Source of the DNA: Streptomyces inusitatus
GTDB lineage: Bacteria; Actinomycetota; Actinomycetes; Streptomycetales; Streptomycetaceae
DNA length: 64,000 bases
Reading direction: 5' to 3'
Assembly (NCBI RefSeq): GCF_014651115.1
Contig: NZ_BMWG01000019.1
Span: 1 to 64,000 of the forward strand
A program made the translations under genes and the position numbers. The notes under the pieces were generated by a model that worked only from the letters and a program-made list of their open reading frames with translations, was not told where the DNA came from and searched no databases. Below are positions 55,547 to 63,477 of the stretch, in pieces; position 1 is the stretch's first letter; the number at the start of each line of letters is the position of its first letter.

Positions 55547-55959
55547 GAGTTCTCTCGGTGCGTCGGGGGCTTGCTCGCGTCGGTGATGGCGTTTGTGGGG
55601 TTCGGGTTGTGCTTGCACCAGCACCGGTTCTGCCCGGTCCGGTACGCCCGGCGGACCTCCGCCTCAGCTTCGTCCGTACGCCCGAACAGGCCGAGGGCGC
55701 TGGCGCGGTACTCCGGCAGGGTCTGCTCGACAGCTTGGAGCGCGGCGAAGGCGAGCACGATGCTGCCGCAGCCGGGTCCGCGTCCAGCTCGCCCGGATCC
55801 ACCGAGCCCCGGGAGCCCGTGCCGGGTGCGCTCGCTGCCGGCCGCCAGCGACGCCCGGACCTCGACGGCGACGGCGACGGGCACCGGCCCGGCTTCCATG
55901 ATGGCCACCTCGGTCCGGCACCGGCCACACACCTCGAACAGCCCGGCCGACCCGGCTGT
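55547..55959 (-). pseudogene. Repeated helical ORF remnant, module copy 1
   Basis: On the minus strand this reads VEVRASLAAGSERTRHGLPGLG, then FAALQAVEQTLPEYRASALGLFGRTDEAEAEVRRAYRTGQNRCWCKHNPNPTNAITDASK. The same family recurs at 58836-59180 and 61512-61785. In this copy the original stop is lost and the frame runs on through the leader. The protein looks short, helical and charged; no family recognised. Confidence 0.5.
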
Positions 55960-55987
55960 CGAGCCACCCCGCGCGGGCGGGGACGAC
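55960..55987 (-). repeat. CRISPR-like repeat R2
   Basis: 28-bp copy (one C fewer) closing module copy 1 on its right side, 612 bases from R1 and in the same orientation. No leader follows it. Confidence 0.7.
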
Positions 55988-56041
55988 GCTCCTGCGCCAG
56001 GACGCCGCGCTGCGGTAAGAGGAGCCCGCCCGTATGAGCGG

Positions 56042-56467
56042 TTCAGCCGCCGATGATGTGCAGGGCGGTGATGACGAGGACGTTGCGGCTCACGTAGTAG
56101 ACGACGAATCCGGCGGCGGTGGCCGCCTTCTGTCTTTCTCACGGCCGCTCTTCGCCGAGGTGGAGCCGTGTCCGTCCTGGTTCCCCGCGAGCTGGGCCAT
56201 CCCCGCCTCCCAGCAGTCCCGGCCCAGCGCGAGGCCTGCCGCTCGCTGGTACGAGAATCGGGTCGCCACGCTCACGCCGACCGGGCCGTGATCAATCTCA
56301 GCGGCACTTCTGTACCTCAACTACTCACACCGGGAAAGGCCAGTGAGTTCAGGGGAACTGAAGGTTTCTCGTTGGGCACCCGGGGGTCTGGTGTCCTGAT
56401 TCCCGGGTGCGGCCCCTTGGGTTGGTTGTGGCCCCGCACCGGGGGTGCGTGCATCCTGGAATCGCTC
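56042..56467. other. Gene-poor stretch with inverted repeats
   Basis: No supportable gene. A minus-strand 76-codon frame (MRYRSAAEIDHGPVGVSVATRF...) is protein-like in part but unrecognised. Around 56376-56450 two nested inverted repeats (GCACCCGGG/CCCGGGTGC, and GGCCCC/GGGGCC type) lie downstream of the next minus-strand gene and may terminate it. Confidence 0.35.
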
Positions 56468-56872
56468 TCATGCTTCGTCGCCGTGCATGAGGTGGCCGTC
56501 GGTCAGCCGCCAGTAATGCTGGTGGTCGGTCCATCGCCAGGTCTCGTCGGCAGCGATCGCCTGCGTGATCCATTCGTGGAGTTGCGGGAGGGCCTGCGCT
56601 CGTAGAACAGCGCGGGTGGCTGCACGTTCAGTGGCATCGACAGGGTGGACGTCAATGCTGAAGCCGACCATGTCCGGATGGATGCCACGGCCGTAGTTGC
56701 GGGGGTTCGGAGCAACCCATGCTGCTCCCAGGACGATGGTCCCGCTGTCATGTCCGGTGAGGAATGCCAGGTCCGTGACTCGGCTCATGTAGGGGCCCAG
56801 GCACTCGTTGATGTCGGTGGTCGTTAGTGGCCAGGCACGGTGCCGGGGCAGTCTTCGATTTCGTGCAGACAT
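56468..56872 (-). CDS. Hypothetical accessory-region protein
   Basis: This 134-residue protein starts MSARNRRLPRHRAWPLTTTDINECLGPYM, continues LTGHDSGTIVLGAAWVAPNPRNYGRGIHPDMVGFSIDVHPVDATERAATRAVLRAQ, and ends with tryptophan-rich ETWRWTDHQHYWRLTDGHLMHGDEA. The frame is intact and codon use is normal for the host. No domain is recognised; no signal or membrane segment. Confidence 0.6.
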   Translation of the reverse strand: MSARNRRLPRHRAWPLTTTDINECLGPYMSRVTDLAFLTGHDSGTIVLGAAWVAPNPRNYGRGIHPDMVGFSIDVHPVDATERAATRAVLRAQALPQLHEWITQAIAADETWRWTDHQHYWRLTDGHLMHGDEA

Positions 56873-56879
56873 GGCAAGC

Positions 56880-57404
56880 AGAATGACAGAAGGCCACTGC
56901 CGACGCTCGGGCATTTGTTCGGCGGCCTGCTCCAAGCAACGCCCGTGCGGAGTCCGCGCAGTGCATCGCGGTCTTTTCGCCGAACCCGAAGACCTCGGCG
57001 AGGTAGAGCGGGTCAGGGCCTTTGGCCATGACCTCTTCGAGCTGCCAGCCGAAGAGAAGTCTCTCCAGGCTTGCGCCCTGCCCCCGCATCGGAGCACTGA
57101 TCCAGCGATTGCTCGCCCGGCTCGTCGTATTGGCGGCCTGGTTGTTGATCAGCAGGTGGAGGTTCTCGGTGGCCGGCCACCGGCTGCGCCGGTGGTCCAG
57201 CCAGTCCAGCAGCAGTTGCAAGGTGAGATCGTCGAGTGGACGGGCGCGTCCGGCGATGGACAGCCGGCGGTTGCCGAGGCCGACCTCGTCGAGTATGAGG
57301 GTGGTGATCTGCCCGACCCGGGCGGCGTGCACCGCCGCGAGGGCGAGGATGAGCCGCGTTGCCGGGGCGGACGGCGAGGCTGCGGATCTCATCGACACCA
57401 GTCG
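56880..57404 (-). pseudogene. Tyrosine-recombinase-like fragment truncated at a CRISPR-like repeat
   Basis: The minus strand reads LILALAAVHAARVGQITTLILDEVGLGNRRLSIAGRARPLDDLTLQLLLDWLDHRR, then NLHLLINNQAANT and LEEVMAKGPDPLYLAEVFGFGEKTAMHCADSARALL, matching the catalytic-domain half of Streptomyces integrase-like proteins. The N-terminal core-binding part is absent: similarity begins a few tens of bases from the repeat at 57405. The active-site arginine would lie in AARVGQI. Likely non-functional. Confidence 0.5.
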
Positions 57405-57488
57405 CGAACGACCCCCGCGCGGGCGGACCCGGACCCGGAACCGGCCCCCTCCCCCCGGCGCGAGCGACCCCGCGCGGGCGGGGCGGAC
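57405..57488 (-). CRISPR. Two-repeat, one-spacer CRISPR remnant with leader
   Basis: R3 (57405-57428) is a repeat with a 5-base internal deletion and R4 (57461-57488) is 28 bp. The sequence between them, 57429-57460, is exactly 32 nt, the standard type I-E spacer length. The leader-like sequence begins at 57489. The spacer is very GC-rich and may not be a protospacer match. No cas gene is near. Confidence 0.6.
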
Positions 57489-57540
57489 CCTTCGTGACCT
57501 GGGGTGTTGTCACGTGATCATGCTGTTTTCGTTTACCTGC
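57489..57540 (-). promoter_or_regulatory. CRISPR-leader-like segment, copy 2 (truncated)
   Basis: The first ~47 bases right of R4 match the other leader copies (GACCTGGGGTGTTGTCAC, GATCATGCTGTTTTCGTTTAC). Similarity then stops and transposase-like sequence follows, so this copy was cut by an insertion or deletion. Confidence 0.6.
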
Positions 57541-57596
57541 TCCAGGACAGCTCCCGGGTGCTGCTGCGGTGTTGTCGACGCTGGCCACCACCGTAG

Positions 57597-57675
57597 ACGA
57601 CGTCGGTGCGGTGCTTGACCTGGAGGGTGATCCGCTCCAGCGGGTTCGTCGATTGAATCTCGATCACAACCTTGC
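57597..57675 (-). mobile_element. IS256-type (mutator) transposase fragment
   Basis: The minus strand reads KVVIEIQSTNPLERITLQVKHRTDVV, matching the conserved STNPLERxNxEIKRRTDVV block of IS256-family transposases. Only this ~26-residue segment is recognisable; flanks are unrelated. Confidence 0.65.
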
Positions 57676-57778
57676 GCAGCCCCCAAGCCCCCAAGCCCCC
57701 GGGCCGTCTGGTCGGGCGGCCCCAGGGGCCTGGGCGTAGTGGTGGTTGAGCAGGCGATCGACCTGGGGCGGGGCTGGG

Positions 57779-58516
57779 CTAACGGGGGCTGAGCAGGCAG
57801 AACTCGTTGCCCTCCGGGTCGGTCAGGATCCGCCACGAGATGGCGGACTGGTCGATGCCCGGGTCGGAGGCGCCCAGAGCGCGCAGCCTGGCCTCCTCGG
57901 CTGCCGGGTTGTCACCGCGGTAGGGGCTGATGTCCAGGTGGACGCGGTTCCACCCGCTCTTGGTGTCGGGGGTGCGGACGAACTCCAGGTAGGGGCCGAC
58001 GCCGTGGGCGGAACGCATGGTCGCGTGGTCGTCGGCGGCCTCGTGCACTGTCCAGTCCATTGCCTCGCCCCAGAACCGGGCCATCGCCCGCGGGTCGGTG
58101 CAGTCGACCACCACTGCGGCGATCGGCCCGGTGTCCCGGTAGATCTCCCGGGGCTCCAGGACACAGAACTCGTTGCCCTCCGGGTCGGCCATGACTGTCC
58201 AGGGGACGTCGGCGTGCCCCACGTCGGCGATTGTCGCGCCGAGGTCCTTCAGGCGTGCGACCAGCTCCGCCTGATGGGCCGTCGAGGTGGTGGCCAGGTC
58301 GAGGTGCACCCGGTTCTTCACCGTCTTGGGTTCTGGGCGGGCGATGAGGTCGATGCAGACAGCCGCGGGGTCGGGGTAGGCGAAGCCGACCGGTTCGAGG
58401 TTGGTCACGCCGGGGCCCTCGCTGTCGACACCCCAACCGAGTGCCTCCGCCCAGAACCGGCCGAGCGCGGCGTTGTCCTGGGCCTTCATGTTGATCTGCA
58501 CGAGTCGTGTTGCCAT
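57779..58516 (-). CDS. Two-domain VOC (glyoxalase/bleomycin-resistance-like) protein
   Basis: This intact 245-residue protein has two vicinal-oxygen-chelate domains. The first, MATRLVQINMKAQDNAALGRFWAEALGW, closes with WTVMADPEGNEFCVLEP. The second, PIAAVVVDCTDPRAMARFWGEAMDW, closes with WRILTDPEGNEFCLLSPR. Such proteins bind metals and small molecules as isomerases, dioxygenases or drug-binding resistance proteins. It is the best-preserved gene among the repeat-delimited cassettes, lying between the R4 leader and R5. Confidence 0.88.
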   Translation of the reverse strand: MATRLVQINMKAQDNAALGRFWAEALGWGVDSEGPGVTNLEPVGFAYPDPAAVCIDLIARPEPKTVKNRVHLDLATTSTAHQAELVARLKDLGATIADVGHADVPWTVMADPEGNEFCVLEPREIYRDTGPIAAVVVDCTDPRAMARFWGEAMDWTVHEAADDHATMRSAHGVGPYLEFVRTPDTKSGWNRVHLDISPYRGDNPAAEEARLRALGASDPGIDQSAISWRILTDPEGNEFCLLSPR

Positions 58517-58648
58517 GCCGCAGATCCTAGATTCGGAGTCGGCCGGTTTCAGTGGAGTTCCAGGGCGTCGAGTCACCGCTCCGCGCACTGTTGCCGCCGG
58601 CTCGGTCGCCCCCTGCACGGGTGAACGCCGGCCGCCGCTGCCGCGCGG

Positions 58649-58677
58649 AGAGCGACCCCCACGCGGGCGGGGCGGAT
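58649..58677 (-). repeat. CRISPR-like repeat R5 (with leader)
   Basis: 29-bp copy with one core change (CCCCCACGCGGGCGGGG). It is followed on the right by leader copy 3 and opens module copy 3. Confidence 0.72.
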
Positions 58678-58835
58678 ACTTCGTGACCTGGGGTGTTGTC
58701 GCGTGATCATACTGTTTTCCTTTACATGCTTCACGACCGTTCCCAGAGTCTGCTGGTGTGTCAGCGTCCCGTGGCATCGGGCTCTGGCAGCACCGTATCC
58801 GTCAGTATGACGGTCACGCCGACGGCTGCCTGTAC
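58678..58835 (-). promoter_or_regulatory. CRISPR-leader-like conserved segment, copy 3
   Basis: About 158 bases nearly identical to 55377-55546 and 61351-61511, including GACCTGGGGTGTTGTCGC and GATCATACTGTTTTCC next to the repeat. Confidence 0.65.
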
Positions 58836-59180
58836 TTACCGTGCGGTGCGTTCCCTCGCCTCGTCGGCGGCCTTGCTCGCTGCCGTGATGGCGTCCGTAC
58901 CGTTCGGGTTGTCCTTGCACCAGAGCCGGTTCCGCTCGGTCCGGTACGCCCGGCGTGCCGCTGTCTCGGCTCCCTCGGTACGCCCGAGTCGGCAGAGGGC
59001 GCTGCCACGGTACCCCGGCAGCGCCCGCTCGACCGGGTCCACCGAGCTCCGGGAGCTCGTACCGGGTGCGCGCTGTCGGTCGGCAGCGACGTCCGGACCT
59101 CGGCGGCGACAGCCACCAGCCCGGCTTCCTCGATCGCCACCGGCGACACACCTCGCCCACCCCGGCCTGGCCGGGCTGGC
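58836..59180 (-). pseudogene. Repeated helical ORF, module copy 3
   Basis: The minus-strand frame ending in the TAA at 58836 reads DPVERALPGYRGSALCRLGRTEGAETAARRAYRTERNRLWCKDNPNGTDAITAASKAADEARERTAR, the clearest version of the repeated protein's C-terminus. The upstream half, VAAEVRTSLPTD, is in another frame, so a frameshift lies near 59050. No start codon can be assigned. Confidence 0.5.
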
Positions 59181-59209
59181 CGAGCGACCCCCGCGCGGGT
59201 GGGGCGGAC
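59181..59209 (-). repeat. CRISPR-like repeat R6
   Basis: 29-bp copy closing module copy 3, 532 bases from R5, same orientation, no leader. Confidence 0.72.
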
Positions 59210-59274
59210 GTGGCCTCTCGCGCGCCGAAGCCCCCGACTTTTGCGGTCGGGGGTCTTCCGTATGTCCGGGCCCG

Positions 59275-59571
59275 CTACAGGAGTCGGCTCCGTGCCGACT
59301 GGGGCGCGGCTCCCGCTCGCCGGCCGCGCGCCCGGCGGGCAGGGCGGGGAACGCGTCGTTCACCATCCAGTCCAGCTGCGCGGCGGGCGAACTTCGCCAG
59401 GACCTCCGGCGGCAGCCCGGACGCCGCCACGCTCACCGCCACTGCGGACCGGCAGCCCGGGGCCCCGCAATGCACCGGACTCGCCGTGACCCCAGGGGAC
59501 GACGGGTAGGTCATCGACTCGGGCGGCAGATACTGGGCGGCGCAGCCGAGGCAGATGTAGATGGTGCGCAT
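59275..59571 (-). CDS. Small zinc-ribbon-like protein, probably frameshifted at its end
   Basis: This 98-residue frame begins MRTIYICLGCAAQYLPPESMTYPSS and has a second cysteine pair in HCGAPGCRS, so it may bind zinc. After FARRAA (near 59375) the frame reads arginine-rich junk, whereas the alternative frame reads LDWMVNDAFPALPAGRAAGEREPRPSRHG, more protein-like; I infer a one-base frameshift. It lies 11 bases after the next zinc-finger remnant, as in an operon. Confidence 0.45.
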   Translation of the reverse strand: MRTIYICLGCAAQYLPPESMTYPSSPGVTASPVHCGAPGCRSAVAVSVAASGLPPEVLAKFARRAAGLDGERRVPRPARRARGRRAGAAPQSARSRLL

Positions 59572-59582
59572 CAGGGGCGCTC

Positions 59583-59750
59583 CTAGACCTTGGTTCCGGA
59601 CCCGGAGCAGCTGCTGCATGCGCCGGTGAAGCGGGTGACGACGTGTGTCTGTGTGCCGTCCGAGTCGGTCTCCACCGTGTGCTTCTCGTGCTCGGTGAGC
59701 CCGGTACCGCCACAGGCCATGCACTGGACGGGCTAGGAGTCGTCACTCAT
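59583..59750 (-). pseudogene. Small double-CxxC protein with an in-frame TAG near its start
   Basis: From ATG 59750 the frame reads MSDDS, then a TAG (59733-59735), then PVQCMACGGTGLTEHEKHTVETDSDGTQTHVVTRFTGACSSCSGSGTKV. The CxxC pairs resemble DnaJ-like zinc knuckles. Translation could still start at the internal ATG 59720, giving 45 residues that lose the first cysteine. It precedes the zinc-ribbon gene by 11 bases. Confidence 0.5.
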
Positions 59751-59967
59751 CCATCCAGGATGACGGAGGATCCCCGGCCGAGGGTGGGATTCACCAGACC
59801 TTCGCCGGCGAAGTGGCGGCTATCGTCCGGCCATGAGCACCTGGACCGACATAGCCACCACCAGCAGCCCGTCCTGCGTGAATTCCGTTGCAAGCCCGAC
59901 CCGTCAGGGGAACGCACCGCACGGCTGGGGCGGACGCACTGGGCGACCAAGGTGAGGTCGCCTACCT

Positions 59968-59996
59968 CGAACGCCCCCCGCGCGGGCGGGGCGGAC
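59968..59996 (-). repeat. CRISPR-like repeat R7
   Basis: 29-bp copy differing from the consensus at one position, without leader; a strong hairpin lies 20 bases to its right. Confidence 0.72.
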
Positions 59997-60016
59997 CCAT
60001 AGATCCCGAACCTACC

Positions 60017-60048
60017 TGCCGTCGTGCCGTTGTGACAGCACGACGGCA
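60017..60048. terminator. Terminator-like hairpin
   Basis: Perfect 11-bp stem (TGCCGTCGTGC at 60017-60027, complement at 60038-60048), 10-base loop. Confidence 0.6.
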
Positions 60049-60305
60049 CCTCGTGATCGCTACGGGCAGCGGTGGGATCCGGCCCGGTCGTGAAGGCCGG
60101 TCACCGAGCAGACTGGGCCGGCCCCCGCCGCCACCGCCAGGTGATCCCCGGGTCCGGACAGCGGCTGAGCGCGTCGCCGACGGCGCGTGAGTGGAACCCA
60201 CCACCGCCCCCGTCGGGCCGGTCCGGCCGACGGCCCGACGTCGGCTCGGACCCGGCGGGGCACCGGCCACGATCCCGCGCCCCCGCCCGGCCCCGAGCAC
60301 TCTCC

Positions 60306-60381
60306 GTAGCGGCGAGGCGAGCGCCACGCCAGCCTGGGCCCCGGACGGGCCGGAGGAGAGACCACCTCGCCTCGCCGCTAC
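60306..60381. repeat. 16-bp inverted repeat with 44-base spacer
   Basis: GTAGCGGCGAGGCGAG at 60306-60321 is exactly complementary to 60366-60381. It ends six bases before the stop of the small membrane gene and could be a terminator or the edge of a lost element. The rest of 59997-60387 shows no gene. Confidence 0.55.
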
Positions 60382-60387
60382 ACAACG

Positions 60388-60561
60388 TCACCGGGTGGCG
60401 ATCAGGGCGACGACCGCGACCAGGACCGTGAGCACGGCGGCGGCCGCCGTCACCGGCACACCGAGCGGCGGGTGACGGTGCACCAGGTAGGCGATCCCGG
60501 CACCGACGAGCAGCACCACCAGGACGAGCAGCAGCACGACGAGCAGCACGAGCGTGGACAT
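60388..60561 (-). CDS. Small hydrophobic two-helix membrane protein
   Basis: This 57-residue protein is almost entirely hydrophobic: STLVLLVVLLLVLVVLLVGAGIAYLV forms one helix, a short HRHPPLG turn follows, and VTAAAAVLTVLVAVVALIA forms a second. A GGGGGA site lies five bases before the ATG at 60561; the longer frame adds 13 unlikely residues. No family recognised. It is the only clear gene in the cassette between repeats R7 and R8. Confidence 0.6.
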   Translation of the reverse strand: MSTLVLLVVLLLVLVVLLVGAGIAYLVHRHPPLGVPVTAAAAVLTVLVAVVALIATR

Positions 60562-61209
60562 GAGAGTCCCCCAGAGGGTCAGGGCGTGCCGGACCGGCAC
60601 GCGACGAGCGGAGAGTGGAGCACCCCTACACTGCTTGCGTCTCGGGCACCGGGCCGGACAGCAACGCGGGGTGTGATCCGCACAGTGACGGATGCGGGGG
60701 TTAGCCGCGCCCCCCGATGATCAACGCCCGCCGGACGGGACGCCCCGCCTCACGGGCAGACTTTGGGGCACACTTCCCTGCCCGAACAGGAAGATGGCCC
60801 GGATACCGGCATGCCAGACGGCCTGTATGGGGTGCCTCCCTGAATGGGTTCCCGACCTGCGTGTATGGGGTGTCTGGGATCAGGCAGGCCCCGGGGTTGC
60901 CCCATGGGGCAACCCCTACACGGACTCCACCTCCAACACCCCAGACACCGTGCTCCCGGCGCGCGCTCCGCTGGCGGCCCGGCCACAACCACCACGACGG
61001 CCATGAGCACGACGACGGCCCCGGGCACAGATCACCCGGCGGCAGATCCGGCAACAGCGCGCGCAGCCCGCGCGGGGTGAGGTCGGAGCGGAATCCGGGT
61101 GATCGCGGTAAACCTGGCCCCGCACCCCGGCCGTGGTGGCTCGAGCGGGAGACGACGGTCGTGTGGGCGGGGACGACGTCCAGCGCTAGGGCCTGGACGG
61201 GATGATCGG
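60562..61209. other. Gene-free stretch with palindromes
   Basis: No supportable gene in about 650 bases. At 60893-60916 there is a perfect 24-bp palindrome (GGGGTTGCCCCA and its mirror), flanked by a second inverted repeat (GGTGTCTGGG near 60869 against CCCAGACACC near 60937). GTATGGGGTG occurs twice in direct orientation. Confidence 0.5.
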
Positions 61210-61350
61210 CGAACGGCCCCGCGCGGGCGAGGCAGACTCCGGGACGTTCCTCACCATCGGGACCGGCACCGGACGACCCCCGCGCGGACATGGCGTCCTG
61301 CATCCCGCCGGACTCGAAGGACGGGCGACCCCCGCGCGGGCGGGGCAGAC
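61210..61350 (-). CRISPR. Three-repeat, two-spacer CRISPR remnant with leader
   Basis: R8 (61210-61237), R9 (61270-61289, with a 9-base 3' deletion) and R10 (61322-61350) are separated by spacers of exactly 32 nt each (61238-61269 and 61290-61321), the type I-E value. Leader copy 4 begins at 61351, so transcription would run on the minus strand. Repeat decay rises with distance from the leader, as in normal arrays. No cas genes are nearby. Confidence 0.7.
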
Positions 61351-61511
61351 GCTTCGCGACCTGGGGTGTTGTCGCGTGATCATGCTGTTTTCCTTTACAT
61401 GCTTCACGACGGTTCCCAGGTTCTGCTGGTGGGTCAGCGTAATGTGGCACCGGGCTCTGGCAGCACCGTATCCGTCGGTATGGCGGTCGCGTCGGCGGAT
61501 GCCTGTACTCA
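61351..61511 (-). promoter_or_regulatory. CRISPR-leader-like conserved segment, copy 4
   Basis: About 160 bases matching copies 1 and 3, including GACCTGGGGTGTTGTCGC and GATCATGCTGTTTTCC adjacent to R10. Confidence 0.65.
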
Positions 61512-61785
61512 CCGCGCGTTGCTTTTCCTTGGTGCGGCAGGGCGCTGGACCTCCGCCTCAGCTTCTTCCGTACGTCCGAGCACGCTGGCGCGGCACTCCA
61601 ACAGTGGCTGCTCGACCGCCTGGAGCCCGGCGAAGGCGATCACGAATACTGCCGCGGCCTGTCTGCGGCCTGTCCGCGTCCAGCTCGCACGGGTCCACCG
61701 AGCCCCGGGAGCCCGTGCCTGGTGCGCTCGATGCCGGCCGCCAGCGATGTCCGGACCTCGGCGGCGACGGTCACCAGCCCGGCCT
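61512..61785 (-). pseudogene. Repeated helical ORF remnant, module copy 4
   Basis: The minus strand contains EAGLVTVAAEVRTSLAAGIERTRHGLPGLGGP and, in another frame, pieces of the AVEQ and TDEAEAEV helices. Compared with copies 1 and 3 the segment encoding the NRLWCKHNPNGTDAIT end is deleted, so this copy is shorter (464 bases repeat to repeat) and broken. Confidence 0.45.
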
Positions 61786-61814
61786 CAAACGCTCCCCGCG
61801 CGGGCGGGGCGGAC
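61786..61814 (-). repeat. CRISPR-like repeat R11
   Basis: 29-bp copy closing module copy 4, same orientation, no leader. Confidence 0.72.
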
Positions 61815-61932
61815 TCTTCGCCGGACCGGCAGCCGGGGACCAGTAACCGCTCGGAGTTTTGAGTGTTCACCATGGCCGAGCACCGTACCGGCACCAGCCA
61901 TCGGACGGGGCTGATGCCCGTCGCCGCGCTGT

Positions 61933-61965
61933 CCGGCATCGAGCCGAGGGTCGGCTCGATGCCGG
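61933..61965. other. Perfect 15-bp hairpin abutting a CRISPR-like repeat
   Basis: CCGGCATCGAGCCGA (61933-61947), loop GGG, and exact complement (61951-61965). It ends two bases before repeat R12. Confidence 0.7.
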
Positions 61966-61967
61966 TC

Positions 61968-61995
61968 GAAACGACCCCGCGCGGGCGGGTGGATG
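61968..61995 (-). repeat. CRISPR-like repeat R12
   Basis: 28-bp diverged copy (core CCCCGCGCGGGCGGGT), next to the hairpin at 61933-61965 and just before the stop of the gene at 62018. Confidence 0.65.
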
Positions 61996-62017
61996 TGGGT
62001 CGGATTGTTCCGTGGGT

Positions 62018-62774
62018 TCATGGCGCGGGCCAGGTGCCCAGTGCTCGGGCCAGTCGGTCGCTCTGGTCGCGGGTGATGCCTTGGGCGAGGTGGATTCCGA
62101 AGCGGGGGCTGCCGGGCTCGTCGCAGTGCAGGATGCCGGGGAAGGGGACCCGGCTGCCGGAGAGCGGGGAGGCGGCGGGCGTCTCCCACGAGGCCGGCTC
62201 CCACAGAGGGTGGTCACGGAGGAGGGCTTGCGCCAGCCGCGGCGCTTCGCCGACTGCGGCGCCCACCCGGATGAGCGCGCCGCCCAGCAGGTCGGGGAGC
62301 CTCGCCGGGCAGGTCGGCGTCGCCGAGTGCGGGCAGCAGGAGCAGCAGGCGGGCGTACGGTGCTTGAACGCCGGGGGCGTGCGGGTCGGGGGTGTTGGCG
62401 ATGTGGGTGAGTTCGCGCCAGGACAGCCCGGGGCCGGCCTGGTGCCCGTCGATGGTGGCCAAGTATCCGTTCCGGTCCCATGCGGGGTGGGAGACGAAGT
62501 ACTCCGTTCCCGCGTCGTCGGCGTGGTTGCATGCCAGGACGACCGCGGTGTGGCCGTCGCTGAAAGGTATCCGGAAGACCGGCCACCGTCCCTCGTCGTT
62601 CAGGGCCTCGTATGCCGCGTCCGTGTCGGCCTCGTCGGCGCCGAACCACTCCGGCTCCGGATCCTCCTCACCGGTCCGGCACAGCCACAGCAGGTAGGCG
62701 GCCCAGAACCCTGGAAGGACCAGGAGTTCTTCCCCGGCGACAAGCGGGGCCTTCTCGAATCCGTCGATCAGCAC
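62018..62774 (-). pseudogene. Frameshifted hypothetical protein (about 250 residues)
   Basis: From GTG 62774 the minus strand reads LIDGFEKAPLVAGEELLVLPGFWAAYLLWL, then ALNDEGRWPVFRIPFSDGHTAVVLACNHADDAGTEYFVSHP, and PYARLLLLLPALGDADLPGEA. Near 62290 the frame changes and continues as VGAAVGEAPRLAQALLRDHPLWEPASWETP, ending GITRDQSDRLARALGTWPAP. The sequence reads as one protein broken by a single indel. It resembles no family I can name with confidence; the mixture is typical of immunity-like proteins of accessory regions, which is only a guess. Confidence 0.55.
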
Positions 62775-63030
62775 CGGCCCAGACTGCCAGCCACGTCCGG
62801 CAGGGCCCACACCACCCTGGAGACGCTCCTGTTTCTCAGCAACACCCTGACGGCTGGCCTGGTCCCGGAACGGTGGCTGGGCTGCCGGGCCCGGCTTGCC
62901 CCAACCCGGGGCCGCGCAGAACATGACCGCTGACACGGGCGGGCCGGGTCGACGCGGTGCCAGCGGGGTGGAAGGGCACATTTTCACTGGGACTTGTCCG
63001 GGCGATCATGTTGCTGGTTAGGGTGCGGGC

Positions 63031-63294
63031 ATGGCCAGGACGAGCGTGAGTAACGAGACCAGCGGCGTGGTCTGCCTGTGGGTTGAGCCGTGGGGAACTG
63101 ATCACTGGATGCGTCCGGGTGAGGAGTTCACGGTGGCGACCGAGGCGGAGCCGGAGCAGTCGCCGTTCAATGTGGTCGTGCATGACCAGGGCATCACGGT
63201 GTGGGTGAACGCGGGTCATGATGCGGAGGTCTTCGACAAGAACGGCGGCTTGGTGCCGTGCGGGCATCAGCGGCCCGCCGAGGGCGGTAGCTGA
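63031..63294 (+). CDS. Hypothetical small protein
   Basis: This 87-residue protein MARTSVSNETSGVVCLWVEPWGTDHWMRPGEEFTVATEAE... is acidic and probably all-beta, with VVVHDQGITVWVNAGHDAEVFDKNGG near the end. The frame is intact. It is the only plus-strand gene in the repeat-rich part. No family recognised; the ribosome site is weak. Confidence 0.6.
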   Translation: MARTSVSNETSGVVCLWVEPWGTDHWMRPGEEFTVATEAEPEQSPFNVVVHDQGITVWVNAGHDAEVFDKNGGLVPCGHQRPAEGGS

Positions 63295-63308
63295 GCTGCG
63301 TCTGATCG

Positions 63309-63471
63309 TCAGGTCCGGAGCCAGATGGCGAGGGCCGCTGCGGTAGGGGTGCCGAGGAACACGTAGCCGCGCTTGTTGTAGTGAGTGGCGACCGCCCGGA
63401 GCTGTTTCATGCGGCTGATCGCCCGCTCGACGGTGTTGCGCTTCTTGTAGCGGTCCTCGTCGAAGCCGGGT
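63309..63471 (-). mobile_element. IS5-type transposase C-terminal fragment, cut next to a CRISPR-like repeat
   Basis: The minus strand reads RPPGFDEDRYKKRNTVERAISRMKQLRAVATHYNKRGYVFLGTPTAAALAIWLRT and a stop, the conserved end of IS5-family transposases including the R...Y...K..NTVER catalytic block. Everything N-terminal is missing: the fragment begins a few bases from the degenerate repeat at 63478. Confidence 0.8.
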
Positions 63472-63477
63472 GGCCGT

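Noticed and set aside
56042..56120. Minus-strand GFVVYYVSRNVLVITALHIIGG segment as a toxin (RelE/ParE) C-terminus
   Set aside because: Suggestive hydrophobic strand but only about 22 residues, with no start or antitoxin partner.
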